Assembly (NCBI RefSeq): GCF_004297265.1 | Contig: NZ_SCUT01000058.1 | Span: forward strand, 16,895 to 80,894 | Length of the DNA stretch: 64,000 nt | Origin: Reyranella sp. | Lineage (GTDB): Bacteria > Pseudomonadota > Alphaproteobacteria > Reyranellales > Reyranellaceae | Direction: 5' to 3' | Shown: positions 49,468-59,055 of the stretch, one piece after another | Numbering within the stretch: the first letter of the stretch is position 1 | Layout: the number at the start of each line of letters is the position of its first letter | Notes under the pieces: model-generated | What the model saw: the letters and a program-made list of their open reading frames with translations, nothing else | The model's database searches: none | Told to the model about the DNA's origin: nothing | Made by a program: the position numbers and the translations under genes

Positions 49468-51525
49468 TCACCCGATGCTCAATTGCCCGCCGAGCGGGTT
49501 GTTGCGTGCGATCCACCCCGGTCGCCGTGCCTGCAGCGTCCAGCATTCCTGGTTTCCGACCTGCCCCGACCAGATGAGGTCGGGCTGTCTCATCCTCACT
49601 TCGTTCAACGCGTCGCGAACGTTCGCCTCGCTCAAGCCGGTCGTCTTGCAGAGACCCTTGGGCCCGTTGATGGTGCGATAGTCGTAAGCCGACAGTGAAA
49701 GCTCCGCGATCGCCGCCCGCGCACCATCCGAATAGGATTGCCAGCCTTCGAGCTGGTCACGGCGTATCAGGTCGGCGCGAATGGTGCCGCGCACGTAGGA
49801 CAGCAATCGCTCCTCGCCGATCAGGCTCCAGGCTTGCCGGAGCCCCCAATTGAAGACCGGGCTCACACTCTTGAAGTTGAGCAGCTTGGGCGCGACGTAG
49901 GCTGCCCGGGCCTCGATGCGTTTCTCGATTCTGGCCAACCTGTTTTCATCGATGCGCGGCCACGGCGGCACCGGTACTTCCGGCTCGGCATCGCCCACAA
50001 CGGGAATGATCGAGCAGAAGTGCTTCTGCTTCTTCTCGTCCCAGTACCGGAATCGCCGGTCGTTGAATGCCGCATCGGACCATTTCGGCTTGCCGCCTTC
50101 CTTGTCCCAGGCGATCGGATTGCGATCGCCGACAACGAAGATCTTCTTCAGGAATTGCTGGCAGTTGCGACGGCCGAGTTGGTAGTCGTGTGCCCGGAAC
50201 GACTCGTCGAGAAAGCCGCCGAAACCGCCCAGGACGCCGGTTGCGATCGCATAGGTTTCATCCTGGGTCTCCGTCTTCGCGCGTGTGGGCGCGATCAGCC
50301 AACGGCTGAAGACCTGGTCGTCGAGGGCCGCCGCCAGTTCGTCGGGTTTGAAGCGTGCCTGGTTCTTCAGGATCGGCAACAGTGACTTGGCGACTTCCAG
50401 GACCGTCGCATCCTGCTGATCGTCGGGCGGGAATTCCGGTCCCTCCGGGAATGGATCGACCATCAGCACCGCACCGCGTGCGTCATCGTCTTGTCGCGGG
50501 TTCATGTCGGCGTTGTTGGGCAGGATCGAGCGGCGCGCATACTCGAACGGCTCGTTGTCGATAAGGCCGCCATCGACGCTCATGAAGCGGAAATCGCGCG
50601 GATCGTGCCCCCAGACCGTGGGCCATGTTGGCGCAAAGCGTCGGGCATTCATGGCCTGGCTCGGCCATGAGCGCTTGTCGTAGTATTTGGTATTTGTTGC
50701 GATCGACTTGGCGGCCAGCCCGACGGGAAATGCCGCGGATGCCAGGGCCGCCTGTCCATAAGCCAGCCAATCTCCGTTCAATGCCTGGTCGCCCTTCGGC
50801 ACACTGGAGACGGCCAGCGGCATGGCTGGATCCTGGGAGAGCCAGTCATTCTCTCCGTCATGCAGGCCAATTCCCTCGACCACGTAGTGCACGCGGTCGC
50901 CGTGACTCATCATCGAGTGTGCCGCAAGCCTGCCACCCGACGTGAAACTCACCTGGTAGGGTACGCCCCGCATGTTGGCGAGCGTGAGGAACAAGTGGAA
51001 GCGCCTGGCGAAGTAAGGCAGTCCCTGTCCGCCATGCGCCGGCACTGACGCGGTGCCGTCATCCGGCGCCACGCGCAGCGTTTCCGAGACGAGCTCGCCG
51101 AGAATTTGCGCATTCAGAACGGATCTCGGGGCTTCGTCCGCCTTGAGGTCCGTATTGGAAAGCAGGTCCGGCGCACCTTCCGGCGAGGCCATGTCGGGCT
51201 TGTTGACCCAGGCGGTGTAGAGGCCCGGCAGAACACACTTGTATTTCTGCTTGCCGGCCTGCGGGATGGCGAACTCTTCCCTCTGGAGGCCACCGGCAGC
51301 AGTAACGACCGCGAGCGCTGCCGTGATCGAGCCCGCCGAAGCGCCGGCCGCTGCCCTGAGGCAGACCGAGTGATTGGGGACCGTGTCCGGCGCCTCGCGT
51401 TTCGCTTTCTCCCAGGCGTCGAGCGCCTGGAAGAGAAAGTCCATGACCCCGGCCGAGTAGGCTCCCGCCGATATGGCGCCAGCCATGGCCAGCCCGATCT
51501 CGAAAACGCTGTCGTTCGTAGGCAT
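49468..51525 (-). CDS. Large patatin-like phospholipase/acylhydrolase
   Basis: The 685-residue protein has a patatin core: a Gly-rich oxyanion stretch (AMAGAISAGAYSAGVMDFL, 13-31), the nucleophile elbow GASAG with Ser63, and the catalytic Asp318 in SVDGGLIDNEPF. The core is about 320 residues; the remaining 365 are unusual, mostly helical, and end in a possible winged-helix-like segment (KTTGLSEANVRDALNEVRMRQPDLIW, read in parts). There is no signal peptide. It should hydrolyse membrane lipids or other acyl esters. GGGGGGA precedes the ATG by 6 nt. Forms a two-gene unit with the membrane protein at 48618. Confidence 0.85.
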   Translation of the reverse strand: MPTNDSVFEIGLAMAGAISAGAYSAGVMDFLFQALDAWEKAKREAPDTVPNHSVCLRAAAGASAGSITAALAVVTAAGGLQREEFAIPQAGKQKYKCVLPGLYTAWVNKPDMASPEGAPDLLSNTDLKADEAPRSVLNAQILGELVSETLRVAPDDGTASVPAHGGQGLPYFARRFHLFLTLANMRGVPYQVSFTSGGRLAAHSMMSHGDRVHYVVEGIGLHDGENDWLSQDPAMPLAVSSVPKGDQALNGDWLAYGQAALASAAFPVGLAAKSIATNTKYYDKRSWPSQAMNARRFAPTWPTVWGHDPRDFRFMSVDGGLIDNEPFEYARRSILPNNADMNPRQDDDARGAVLMVDPFPEGPEFPPDDQQDATVLEVAKSLLPILKNQARFKPDELAAALDDQVFSRWLIAPTRAKTETQDETYAIATGVLGGFGGFLDESFRAHDYQLGRRNCQQFLKKIFVVGDRNPIAWDKEGGKPKWSDAAFNDRRFRYWDEKKQKHFCSIIPVVGDAEPEVPVPPWPRIDENRLARIEKRIEARAAYVAPKLLNFKSVSPVFNWGLRQAWSLIGEERLLSYVRGTIRADLIRRDQLEGWQSYSDGARAAIAELSLSAYDYRTINGPKGLCKTTGLSEANVRDALNEVRMRQPDLIWSGQVGNQECWTLQARRPGWIARNNPLGGQLSIG

Positions 51526-51726
51526 TTGCGTCCCCCCAATCGCTCTTCGCGACCCCGGCGGAAATGCCTTCTTCGCTTTCCGCCGAACACTACGAATGCG
51601 AGAAGATCGTGATTTGTTTCAACCAGCATTGCCATTCACGGAAATGCATATCTGCAGGGAGGATGCGCGCGCACTTGCATTGGCCGACCTGAGAGTGAAA
51701 ATGACGGCTGTATCGGAGGTTGCGTG

Positions 51727-52779
51727 ATGTCTTTCGCCTATGTCGGCAGCTACACCTCGCCCGAGCGCGGGGGCCATGGGAACGGGATCAACGTCTATCG
51801 CGTCGACCCGCGCAGCGGTGCCTTCCGGCATATCCAGCATCTTGGCGGACTGGAGAATCCGTCATTTCTGGCGCTGAGCGAAGCGGGAAACAGGCTCTAT
51901 TCCGTACATGGCGATCGCAGCGAGGCGACCTCCTTCACGATCGATCGGGAGACCGGCCGTCTTGCCGTCCTGAACCGTCAGCCGACCGGGGGCTACAACC
52001 CCATCCACCTCGCCTTCGACGCCGCAGGGCGTTTCCTGGTGGTGAGCAACTACGGCTCCGATTCCGTGGCGGTCCTGCCGATCACGAAGGACGGCTCTCT
52101 TGGCCCCTATTCCACGCTCACGACGGTATCGGCCCAACTCGGTCCGCACCGGTCGGAGCAGAAGAACGTGCGGCCGCATCACAATCCGCTCGATCGCGTC
52201 GGCAAGACCTTCTACCTGCCCTGCAAGGGTTCGGATTGCGTGATCGGCTACAGGCTCGATGCCAGGCGCGGCGTGCTCGTCGAAGCCAGCCGTGTCGCTT
52301 CCCGTCCGGGCGCCGGTCCACGCCACATCGACTTCCATCCGCGGAAGCCCTTCGCCTATGTCATCAACGAACTCGATTCGACGATCACGACCTATCGCCA
52401 GGATACGGCCAGCGGAGCGCTGGCGCCGCTGCAGACCGTGCCATCGACGCCGTCGGACTTCACGGGTTACAGCACCGGCGCGGAGATCTGGGTCGATGGG
52501 GCCGGGCGCAATGTCTATGTCTCGAACCGCGGCCACGACAGTATCGGCGTCTTCGAGATCGATGCCGCCAAGGGCACACTGACGCCGCGCCAATGGGTGC
52601 CGACCAAAGGTGGCGTGCCGCGCTTCTTCGCCTTCGATCCGGCGGAGCGTTTCCTGTATGTCGCCAACCAGGGGGGCGATTCTATCATCGCCTACAAGAT
52701 CGGCCGCACTGGGCTCCTGGCCTCCACCAGGCTGCGGACCAGGGTCGGCAGCCCGGCGTGTATCGTCTTCTCGCGCTGA
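51727..52779 (+). CDS. Lactonase family protein (6-phosphogluconolactonase-type beta-propeller)
   Basis: The 350-residue protein is a seven-bladed propeller of the Pgl/YbhE (lactonase) family: AYVGSYTSPERGG at the start, then repeated blades such as NPSFLALSEAGNRLYSV, NPIHLAFDAAGRFLVVSNYGSDSVAV and PRHIDFHPRKPFAYVINELDSTI. It probably hydrolyses 6-phosphogluconolactone or a related sugar lactone. The ATG at 51727 has GGAGG 7 nt upstream; the preceding GTG is an alternative. Divergent from the patatin gene (200 nt between). Confidence 0.87.
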   Translation: MSFAYVGSYTSPERGGHGNGINVYRVDPRSGAFRHIQHLGGLENPSFLALSEAGNRLYSVHGDRSEATSFTIDRETGRLAVLNRQPTGGYNPIHLAFDAAGRFLVVSNYGSDSVAVLPITKDGSLGPYSTLTTVSAQLGPHRSEQKNVRPHHNPLDRVGKTFYLPCKGSDCVIGYRLDARRGVLVEASRVASRPGAGPRHIDFHPRKPFAYVINELDSTITTYRQDTASGALAPLQTVPSTPSDFTGYSTGAEIWVDGAGRNVYVSNRGHDSIGVFEIDAAKGTLTPRQWVPTKGGVPRFFAFDPAERFLYVANQGGDSIIAYKIGRTGLLASTRLRTRVGSPACIVFSR

Positions 52780-52783
52780 AGGG

Positions 52784-54286
52784 TCAGCCTTCCTCCTGGA
52801 AGGCCTCCTCGCGGGCTTTCTTGATACTCGGCAGCGCCATCAGGATCAGCAGCAGCGCCGTCGTGATGAGCAGGCCCAGGCTGATGGGGCGTTCGATGAA
52901 GACCATGGCGTCGCCGCGCGAGAGCAGCATGGCGCGCCGGAAGTATTCCTCCATCTGCGGTCCCAGCACGAGGCCCAGCAGGAACGGTGCACCCTCGCAG
53001 CCCAGCTTGACGAAGACGTAGCCCAGCACGCCGAAGATCGCGACCTGCATGACGTGGAAGGTGCTGTTTTGCAGACTGTACGCGCCGATGCAGCAGAACA
53101 GCAGGATGGCGGGTGCCAGATAGCGGTAGGGCACGGTCAGCAGCTTCACCCACATGCCGATCATCGGCAGGTTGATGATCACCAGCATGGCGTTGCCGAT
53201 CCACATCGAGACGATCATGCCCCAGAAGAGGTCCGGCTTCTTGGTCATGACCTCGGGGCCGGGCTGGATGCCCTGGATGATCATGGCACCGACCATCAGC
53301 GCCATCACGGCGTTGGACGGGATGCCGAGCGTCAGCATCGGGATGAACGAGGTCTGGGCGGCGGCATTGTTCGCCGCCTCGGGCGAGGCGACTCCCTCGA
53401 CCGCGCCCTTGCCGAACTCACCCGGGTTCTTGGAGAGCTTCTTCTCGAGCGTGTAGGCCGAGAACGCGCCCAGGGTCGGACCACCGCCCGGCAGCACGCC
53501 GAGCAACGATCCCAGCATGGTGCCGCGCAGAATGGCCGGAATGGAACGCCTGATCTCCTCGCGCGTCGGCCACAACGAACCCACCTTGATCGCCCCACCG
53601 CGTTCCAGGTGTCGTTCGAGATTGACCACGATCTCGGCGATGCCGAACAGGCCCATGGCGATCGGCGCGAAGTCGATGCCGTCGCTCAGCTCCGGAATGT
53701 CGAAGGTGAAACGCTGGGCGCCGGTGTTCACGTCGGTGCCGATCAGGCCGAACAGCAGCCCGAGGAACACCATCGCGATCGCCTTGGTGATCGAACCGCT
53801 GGCCAGCACCACCGCGGCGACGAGACCGAGGGCCATCAGGGAGCAGTAGTCGGCCGGCCCGAACTTCTGCGCCATGCGCGTCAGCGGCTCGGCAAAGATG
53901 ACGATGATGATGGTGCCGATGGTGCCGGCGAAGAACGAGCCGACGGCGGAGATCGACAGCGCCGCGCCGGCGCGCCCCCTCCTCGCCATCTGGTAGCCGT
54001 CGAGACAGGTCACGACCGACGACGCTTCGCCCGGCAGGTTGACCAGGATGGAGGTCGTCGAACCGCCGTACTGCGCACCGTAGTAGATGCCGGCCAGCAT
54101 GATCAGCGAGGCCGTCGGTGGCAGGTGGAAGGTGATCGGCAGCAGCATGGCGATGGTCGCCACGGGACCAATGCCGGGAAGAACGCCGATCAGCGTGCCG
54201 ACCATGCAGCCCAGCAGCGCATAGGTCAGGTTCTGGAAGGTGAAGGCGACCCCGATGCCGAGGACGAGATTGTCGAGGAGATCCAT
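52784..54286 (-). CDS. tctA: Tripartite tricarboxylate transporter large membrane subunit TctA
   Basis: The 500-residue inner-membrane protein has about twelve helices and the TctA signatures GCMVGTLIGVLPGIGPVATIAMLLP (read in parts, near 30-55), YYGAQYGGSTTSILVNLPGE, and the mirrored LLGVLPGGGPTLGAFSAYTLEKK with EGVASPEAANNAAAQTSFIP. It forms the Na+- or H+-coupled channel of a TctABC carboxylate transporter with the adjacent tctB. The ATG is one nucleotide after the tctB stop. No tctC lies beside it. Confidence 0.94.
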   Translation of the reverse strand: MDLLDNLVLGIGVAFTFQNLTYALLGCMVGTLIGVLPGIGPVATIAMLLPITFHLPPTASLIMLAGIYYGAQYGGSTTSILVNLPGEASSVVTCLDGYQMARRGRAGAALSISAVGSFFAGTIGTIIIVIFAEPLTRMAQKFGPADYCSLMALGLVAAVVLASGSITKAIAMVFLGLLFGLIGTDVNTGAQRFTFDIPELSDGIDFAPIAMGLFGIAEIVVNLERHLERGGAIKVGSLWPTREEIRRSIPAILRGTMLGSLLGVLPGGGPTLGAFSAYTLEKKLSKNPGEFGKGAVEGVASPEAANNAAAQTSFIPMLTLGIPSNAVMALMVGAMIIQGIQPGPEVMTKKPDLFWGMIVSMWIGNAMLVIINLPMIGMWVKLLTVPYRYLAPAILLFCCIGAYSLQNSTFHVMQVAIFGVLGYVFVKLGCEGAPFLLGLVLGPQMEEYFRRAMLLSRGDAMVFIERPISLGLLITTALLLILMALPSIKKAREEAFQEEG

Positions 54287-54287
54287 C

Positions 54288-54737
54288 TTACCAAATCCCC
54301 TGCACGACGGAGATGTTCATCCCAAGCCCGACCTTGAAGACGATCGTGCAGAGGATGGAGAGGACGACGATGTTGCCGATCACTTCGGTGAGCTTGAATT
54401 CCTCGCCGGCCAGCGACGAGATCATGACCAGTACGATCAGCGCCGGGATCAGGCCCGCCCGCTCGAACAGCAGCGCGAAGCAGACGATGCCGAGGGTGAC
54501 CAGGGTGATGGGTTTCCACTTGGGCCGTTCGACCGGCTCGCTTCCGCTCACCAGCGCCACGATGCACACCACAACACCCAGAGCCAGAAGGATCAGGGAG
54601 AGCATCCGCGGCACGTAGCCGGGGCCCATTCGGACCGGCGTCCCGACCGCAAGGTGCTGGCCGAAATAGAGAGCCGCCAGACCGAAGGCGACGAACATCA
54701 ACCCGGACAGGAAGTCCTTGGTCAGAAACCGATTCAC
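54288..54737 (-). CDS. tctB: Tripartite tricarboxylate transporter small membrane subunit TctB
   Basis: The 149-residue protein has four hydrophobic helices and the TctB pattern SGLMFVAFGLAALYFGQHL, MGPGYVPRML and PITLVTLGIVCFALLFERAGLIPA (read in parts). Start is GTG 54737 with GGGGAG 9 nt upstream. It is the first gene of the tctBA pair, divergent from the sulfhydrylase gene. Confidence 0.9.
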   Translation of the reverse strand: MNRFLTKDFLSGLMFVAFGLAALYFGQHLAVGTPVRMGPGYVPRMLSLILLALGVVVCIVALVSGSEPVERPKWKPITLVTLGIVCFALLFERAGLIPALIVLVMISSLAGEEFKLTEVIGNIVVLSILCTIVFKVGLGMNISVVQGIW

Positions 54738-55000
54738 GGTGTTTCGCTCCCCAAACGTTTACGCTGTGCTGCGACGGCCGTAATCGCGAAACACAGCGCT
54801 GGACCCTACCCTCCGATGCTTACGCCAAGCTGACGCCGGGCCCGACCACCCCCGCTCTCCGGAATGAAGGAACATTCACCAAGCGGCCCTCGCTGCGACG
54901 AGCGCATTCCCATAGGCGAAATTTTGTCCTGGGTTTGACGGAACGAACCGGTGATGTGCGGAATGGCGATGTGAATTGCCAAAGCCACAGGGAGAGCGGC

Positions 55001-56293
55001 GTGAGCGACAAGACATATGGATTCGAGACACTGGCGCTGCATGCGGGCGCTGCCCCCGATCCGACGACCGGCGCCCGCGCCCAGCCGATCTACCAGACGA
55101 CGGCCTACGTCTTCGAAGACGCCGACCACGCCGCGGCGCTGTTCAACCTGCAGACCGTGGGGTTCATCTATTCCCGGCTCACCAACCCGACCAATGCCGC
55201 GCTGGAAACGCGACTGGCAACGCTCGAGGGTGGTCGCGGCTGCACGGTTGCCTCCTCGGGCCACGCCGCCCAGGTCCTCGCCCTTTTCCCGCTGATGGCT
55301 CCGGGCGCCGAGATCGTCGCCGCCTCGCGCCTCTATGGCGGATCGCTGCAACAGATGAAGAACACCTATCCGAAGTTCGGCTGGACAGCGAACATCGTCG
55401 ACGCCGATACGCCCGACAATTTCAAGCGTGCGGTCACCGAGAGGACGAAGGCCTTCTTCATCGAGAGCCTCGCCAATCCGGGCGGCGTGATCAGCGACAT
55501 CGAGGCGATCGCCCGCATCGCCGAGGATGCCGGCGTACCGCTGCTGGTCGACAACACGCTGGCCACGCCCTGGCTGTGCAAGCCGATCGAGTACGGCGCC
55601 ACCCTGGTCGTCCACTCCACCACCAAGTTCCTGAGCGGCACCGGCACTTCCATGGGCGGCGCTGTCGTCGATTCCGGCAAGTTCGACTGGTCGCGCGGCG
55701 GAAAATTCCCGAGCCTCGCCGGCCCGGAGCCGGCCTATCACGGGCTCAATTTCTACGAGACATTCGGCGACATGGCCTACACGTTCCACAGCCACGCCGT
55801 GGGCTTGCGCGATCTCGGCCCCACCCAGGCGCCGTTCAACGCCTGGCTCACCATGCTCGGCATGGAGACGCTGGGCCTGCGCATGGAGCGCCATTGCGCC
55901 AACGCGCTGGCGGTCGCGCAGCATCTCGAAAGGCATCCGGCGGTGGCCTGGGTGAACTATGCCGGCCTGCCCTCGAACAAATACAATGCACTGGCGAAGA
56001 AGTACCTGCCCAAGGGCGCCGGCTCGGTCTTCACCTTCGGTGTGAAGGGCGGCTACGACGTCGGCGTGAAGGTCGTCGACAGTGTCGAACTCTTCTCACA
56101 CCTCGCCAATATCGGTGACGCCAAGAGCCTGATCATCCACCCCGCCTCGACCACGCACCGCCAGCTTTCCGACGAGCAGCGCGTGGCCGCCGGCGCCGGC
56201 GCCGACGTGCTGCGCCTGTCTATCGGCATCGAAACGGTTGCAGACATCATCGCCGATCTGGATCAGGCTCTGGAAAAAGCCACGAAGAAATAA
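55001..56293 (+). CDS. metY: O-acetylhomoserine sulfhydrylase (aminocarboxypropyltransferase)
   Basis: The 430-residue PLP enzyme replaces the acetyl group of O-acetylhomoserine with sulfide (giving homocysteine) or methanethiol. Landmarks are FETLALHAGAAPDPTTGARA, IYSRLTNPTNAALETRLATLEGG (read in parts), ASSGHAAQVLAL, VDNTLATPWLCKP, the PLP lysine in HSTTKFLSGTGTSMGG (near 208), and HPASTTHRQLSDEQ. Length fits MetY rather than MetB. Start is GTG 55001 with GGGAGAG 5 nt upstream. It is unrelated in pathway to the Rieske genes 28 nt downstream. Confidence 0.93.
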   Translation: MSDKTYGFETLALHAGAAPDPTTGARAQPIYQTTAYVFEDADHAAALFNLQTVGFIYSRLTNPTNAALETRLATLEGGRGCTVASSGHAAQVLALFPLMAPGAEIVAASRLYGGSLQQMKNTYPKFGWTANIVDADTPDNFKRAVTERTKAFFIESLANPGGVISDIEAIARIAEDAGVPLLVDNTLATPWLCKPIEYGATLVVHSTTKFLSGTGTSMGGAVVDSGKFDWSRGGKFPSLAGPEPAYHGLNFYETFGDMAYTFHSHAVGLRDLGPTQAPFNAWLTMLGMETLGLRMERHCANALAVAQHLERHPAVAWVNYAGLPSNKYNALAKKYLPKGAGSVFTFGVKGGYDVGVKVVDSVELFSHLANIGDAKSLIIHPASTTHRQLSDEQRVAAGAGADVLRLSIGIETVADIIADLDQALEKATKK

Positions 56294-56321
56294 CGAGATC
56301 GTATTCTGGGATGGAGGAGAC

Positions 56322-57656
56322 ATGCTCAGCAAGGCGGACAACGAGTTCCTGACCCGTGCCGGCAAGGGCACGCCCATGGGCGAGATGCTGCGGCGCTTCT
56401 GGATGCCCGCGCTGCTCTCCGAGGAATTGCCCGAGCGCGACGGGCCGCCGAAGAAGATCCGCATCCTGGGCGAGGACCTCCTGGCCTTCCGCCAGACCGA
56501 CGGACGGGTCGGCATCGTCGAGCCTCACTGCCCCCATCGTGGCGCCAACCTCTATTACGGTCGCAACGAGAATTGCGGGCTGCGCTGCTCCTTCCACGGC
56601 TGGAAATTCGACGTCGACGGCAACTGCGTCGACCTCCCGACCTCGCCGCCGGAATCCGCCTACAAGGACACGATCAAGCTGCTCGCCTATCCGACCCGCG
56701 AATGGGCCGACATGATCTGGGTCTACATGGGCCCGCGCGAGACGATGCCCGAACTGCCGCAGCTCGAACTCGGATTGGTCCCTGCCGCCTCGCGCTTCGT
56801 CACCAAGAAGTGGCAGGATTGCAACTGGGTGCAGAGCCTCGAAGGCGCCATCGACACGTCGCATTTCTCCTTCCTGCACAAGGTGCTGGCGACCGACGAC
56901 GAGGCGGCACGCCGCGCCATGAGCCGGGCGGCCCTCGCCGACCAGGCCAAGCCCGATGATCGCGTGCGCTGGGTGCAGAACGACCCGCGCCCGCGCTTCA
57001 GCGTGCTGGGTCATGACACCGGCCTGGTGATTGCCGGCGGCCGCAAGACCGACGGCCCCGACCTCTACTGGCGCATCGCGCAATTCCTCATGCCCAACCA
57101 CGCCTACACACCTGCGGCGTTTCCCGGCGAGATCTACTACGGACAGTCGTGGGTGCCGGTCGACGACGTGAACTGCTGGATCTACACCTACTGCTGGCAG
57201 CCCGACCGGCCGCTCAGCAATTCCGAGCGCGCCAAGTTCCGCGGCGGTTTCAACGTCCATTCCGAGGTCGATGCCGACTACAAGCCGCTGCGCAACAGAG
57301 ACAACGACTACCTGCGCGACCGCAGCGTCCAGCTCAGCGAGAACTTCACCGGCATCACCGGCGTCTCCGAACAGGACGCCGCCATCCAGGACAGCCAGGG
57401 CCCGATCCAGGATCGAACGAAGGAACATCTCGGCCCGACCGACATCGGCATCGTGGAGTTCCGCAAGCTGGTGATAGGCACGGCGCGCCGCCTGGCCGCG
57501 GGCGAGCCGCCGGCCGCCTCACACAAGGCACATCGCTATGCCGTGCGCTCGGGCGGCTGGATCGCCGCGCCAGACAAGGACCTCGCCACGGTCATGGCCG
57601 AGCGCTTTGGCCACGATCGCGGCTATGTCGGCAACCAGTACGGATTGGGTGAGTGA
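56322..57656 (+). CDS. Rieske non-heme iron oxygenase, phthalate 4,5-dioxygenase-like (copy 1)
   Basis: The 444-residue terminal oxygenase has an N-terminal Rieske [2Fe-2S] domain with C70-x-H72 and C89-x2-H92 and a mononuclear iron site in AIDTSHFSFLH (Asp178 bridging, His181 and His186). These enzymes hydroxylate or demethylate aromatic and related compounds with electrons from a separate reductase. GGAGGAG precedes the ATG by 3-4 nt. A second, collinear 444-residue copy follows immediately with overlapping stop/start. No reductase or ferredoxin gene is in view. Substrate unknown. Confidence 0.92.
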   Translation: MLSKADNEFLTRAGKGTPMGEMLRRFWMPALLSEELPERDGPPKKIRILGEDLLAFRQTDGRVGIVEPHCPHRGANLYYGRNENCGLRCSFHGWKFDVDGNCVDLPTSPPESAYKDTIKLLAYPTREWADMIWVYMGPRETMPELPQLELGLVPAASRFVTKKWQDCNWVQSLEGAIDTSHFSFLHKVLATDDEAARRAMSRAALADQAKPDDRVRWVQNDPRPRFSVLGHDTGLVIAGGRKTDGPDLYWRIAQFLMPNHAYTPAAFPGEIYYGQSWVPVDDVNCWIYTYCWQPDRPLSNSERAKFRGGFNVHSEVDADYKPLRNRDNDYLRDRSVQLSENFTGITGVSEQDAAIQDSQGPIQDRTKEHLGPTDIGIVEFRKLVIGTARRLAAGEPPAASHKAHRYAVRSGGWIAAPDKDLATVMAERFGHDRGYVGNQYGLGE

Positions 57657-58990
57657 TGCTCGCCGCCGACAACGCGTTCCTGACGCAGAGCGGCCCCGGC
57701 ACGCCGATGGGCGACCTGATGCGCCGCTTCTGGATGCCCGCGCTGCTCTCCGAGGAATTGCCCGAGCGCGACGGGCCGCCGAAGAAGATCCGCATCCTGG
57801 GCGAGGACCTGCTGGCCTTCCGCCAGACCGACGGACGGGTCGGCATCGTCGAACCGCACTGCCCGCACCGTGGTGCCAATCTCTATTTCGGCCGCAACGA
57901 GGATTGCGGCATCCGCTGCGCCTTCCACGGCTGGAAGTTCGACATCGACGGCAACTGCGTCGACCTCCCGACCTCGCCGCCGGAATCCGCCTACAAGGAC
58001 ACGATCAAGCTCCTATCCTACCCGGTACGCGAATGGGCCGACATGATCTGGGTCTATATGGGCCCGCGCGAGCACATGCCGGAACTGCCGCAGCTCGAGC
58101 TCGGCCTCGTGCCCGCCGGCCATCGCTTCGTCTCGAAGAAATGGCAGGACTGCAACTGGGTACAGAGCCTCGAAGGCGCCATCGACACCGCGCACTTCTC
58201 CTTCCTGCACGCCATCCCGACCAGGGACGAAGCCACGCGGCTCGACATCCTGCGCAAGACCTCGGCGATCGGTCAGGAAGGCGGCCTCGCCGACCGCAGC
58301 CGCTGGGTGACCGACGATCCGCGGCCGAAATTCAGGGTCCAGGGCCACGATGCCGGGCTGGTCATCGCCGCCGGCCGCAAGACCGACACGACCGACCTCT
58401 ACTGGCGCATTGCCCAGTACCTCGCGCCCAACCACGCACTGGTGCCGGTCGCCTTCCCGGGCGAGGTCTATCACGGGCAGACCTGGGTTCCGGTCGATGA
58501 CACGAGCTGCTGGATCTACACCTACAGCTGGGTGCCCGACCGGCCGCTCACCAACGCCGAACGCGCCAAGTATGCGTCGGGCCTCAGCCTGCATGCCGAG
58601 ATCGACGAGCACTACGTGCCGAAGCGCAACATGCGCAACGACTACATGATCGATCGCGAGCTGCAGAAGACGCTGAGCTACACCGGTATCAGTGGCGTGT
58701 CCGACCAGGATGCCGCCATCCAGGACAGCCAGGGTGCGATCCAGGACCGCACCCGTGAGCACCTCGGTCCCACGGATGTCGGCATCGCCGAGTTCCGCAA
58801 GATGTTGATGGCTGCCGCCCGTTCGCTGCAGCAGGGCGAACCGCCCCGCGCGGCCGCCGCTTCGCAGCGCTATGCCGTGCGAGCAGGCGGATGGATCGCC
58901 GCCGCCGAGAAGGATCTCACGGCGGTGATGATGGAACGCTTCGGCCACCGGGACGGCTATGTCGGCGGCGAATACGGCCTCGCGGAATAG
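57656..58990 (+). CDS. Rieske non-heme iron oxygenase, phthalate 4,5-dioxygenase-like (copy 2)
   Basis: The start ATG overlaps the stop of copy 1 (TGATG). The product has the same 444-residue length, the same Rieske ligands (CPH and CAFH) and iron ligands (AIDTAHFSFLH). The first ~155 residues are nearly identical to copy 1, while the catalytic domain after the iron motif is clearly diverged (for example KVLATDDEAARR versus AIPTRDEATRLD). This suggests a tandem duplication with later specialisation of the substrate pocket. Confidence 0.92.
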   Translation: MLAADNAFLTQSGPGTPMGDLMRRFWMPALLSEELPERDGPPKKIRILGEDLLAFRQTDGRVGIVEPHCPHRGANLYFGRNEDCGIRCAFHGWKFDIDGNCVDLPTSPPESAYKDTIKLLSYPVREWADMIWVYMGPREHMPELPQLELGLVPAGHRFVSKKWQDCNWVQSLEGAIDTAHFSFLHAIPTRDEATRLDILRKTSAIGQEGGLADRSRWVTDDPRPKFRVQGHDAGLVIAAGRKTDTTDLYWRIAQYLAPNHALVPVAFPGEVYHGQTWVPVDDTSCWIYTYSWVPDRPLTNAERAKYASGLSLHAEIDEHYVPKRNMRNDYMIDRELQKTLSYTGISGVSDQDAAIQDSQGAIQDRTREHLGPTDVGIAEFRKMLMAAARSLQQGEPPRAAAASQRYAVRAGGWIAAAEKDLTAVMMERFGHRDGYVGGEYGLAE

Positions 58991-59055
58991 AGGGTTAGAC
59001 CGGCGCCAGGCGCTGCACTATCGTTCGCCGCGATATCGGCTTGGGGAGATTTTTC

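Noticed and set aside
54930..55000. Possible SAM-II-type riboswitch before the O-acetylhomoserine sulfhydrylase gene
   Set aside because: The leader contains GGTGATGTG and TTGCCAAAGCC, faintly like SAM-II elements, but the P1/P2 stems and the GCTAAAG core are not present in the right order.
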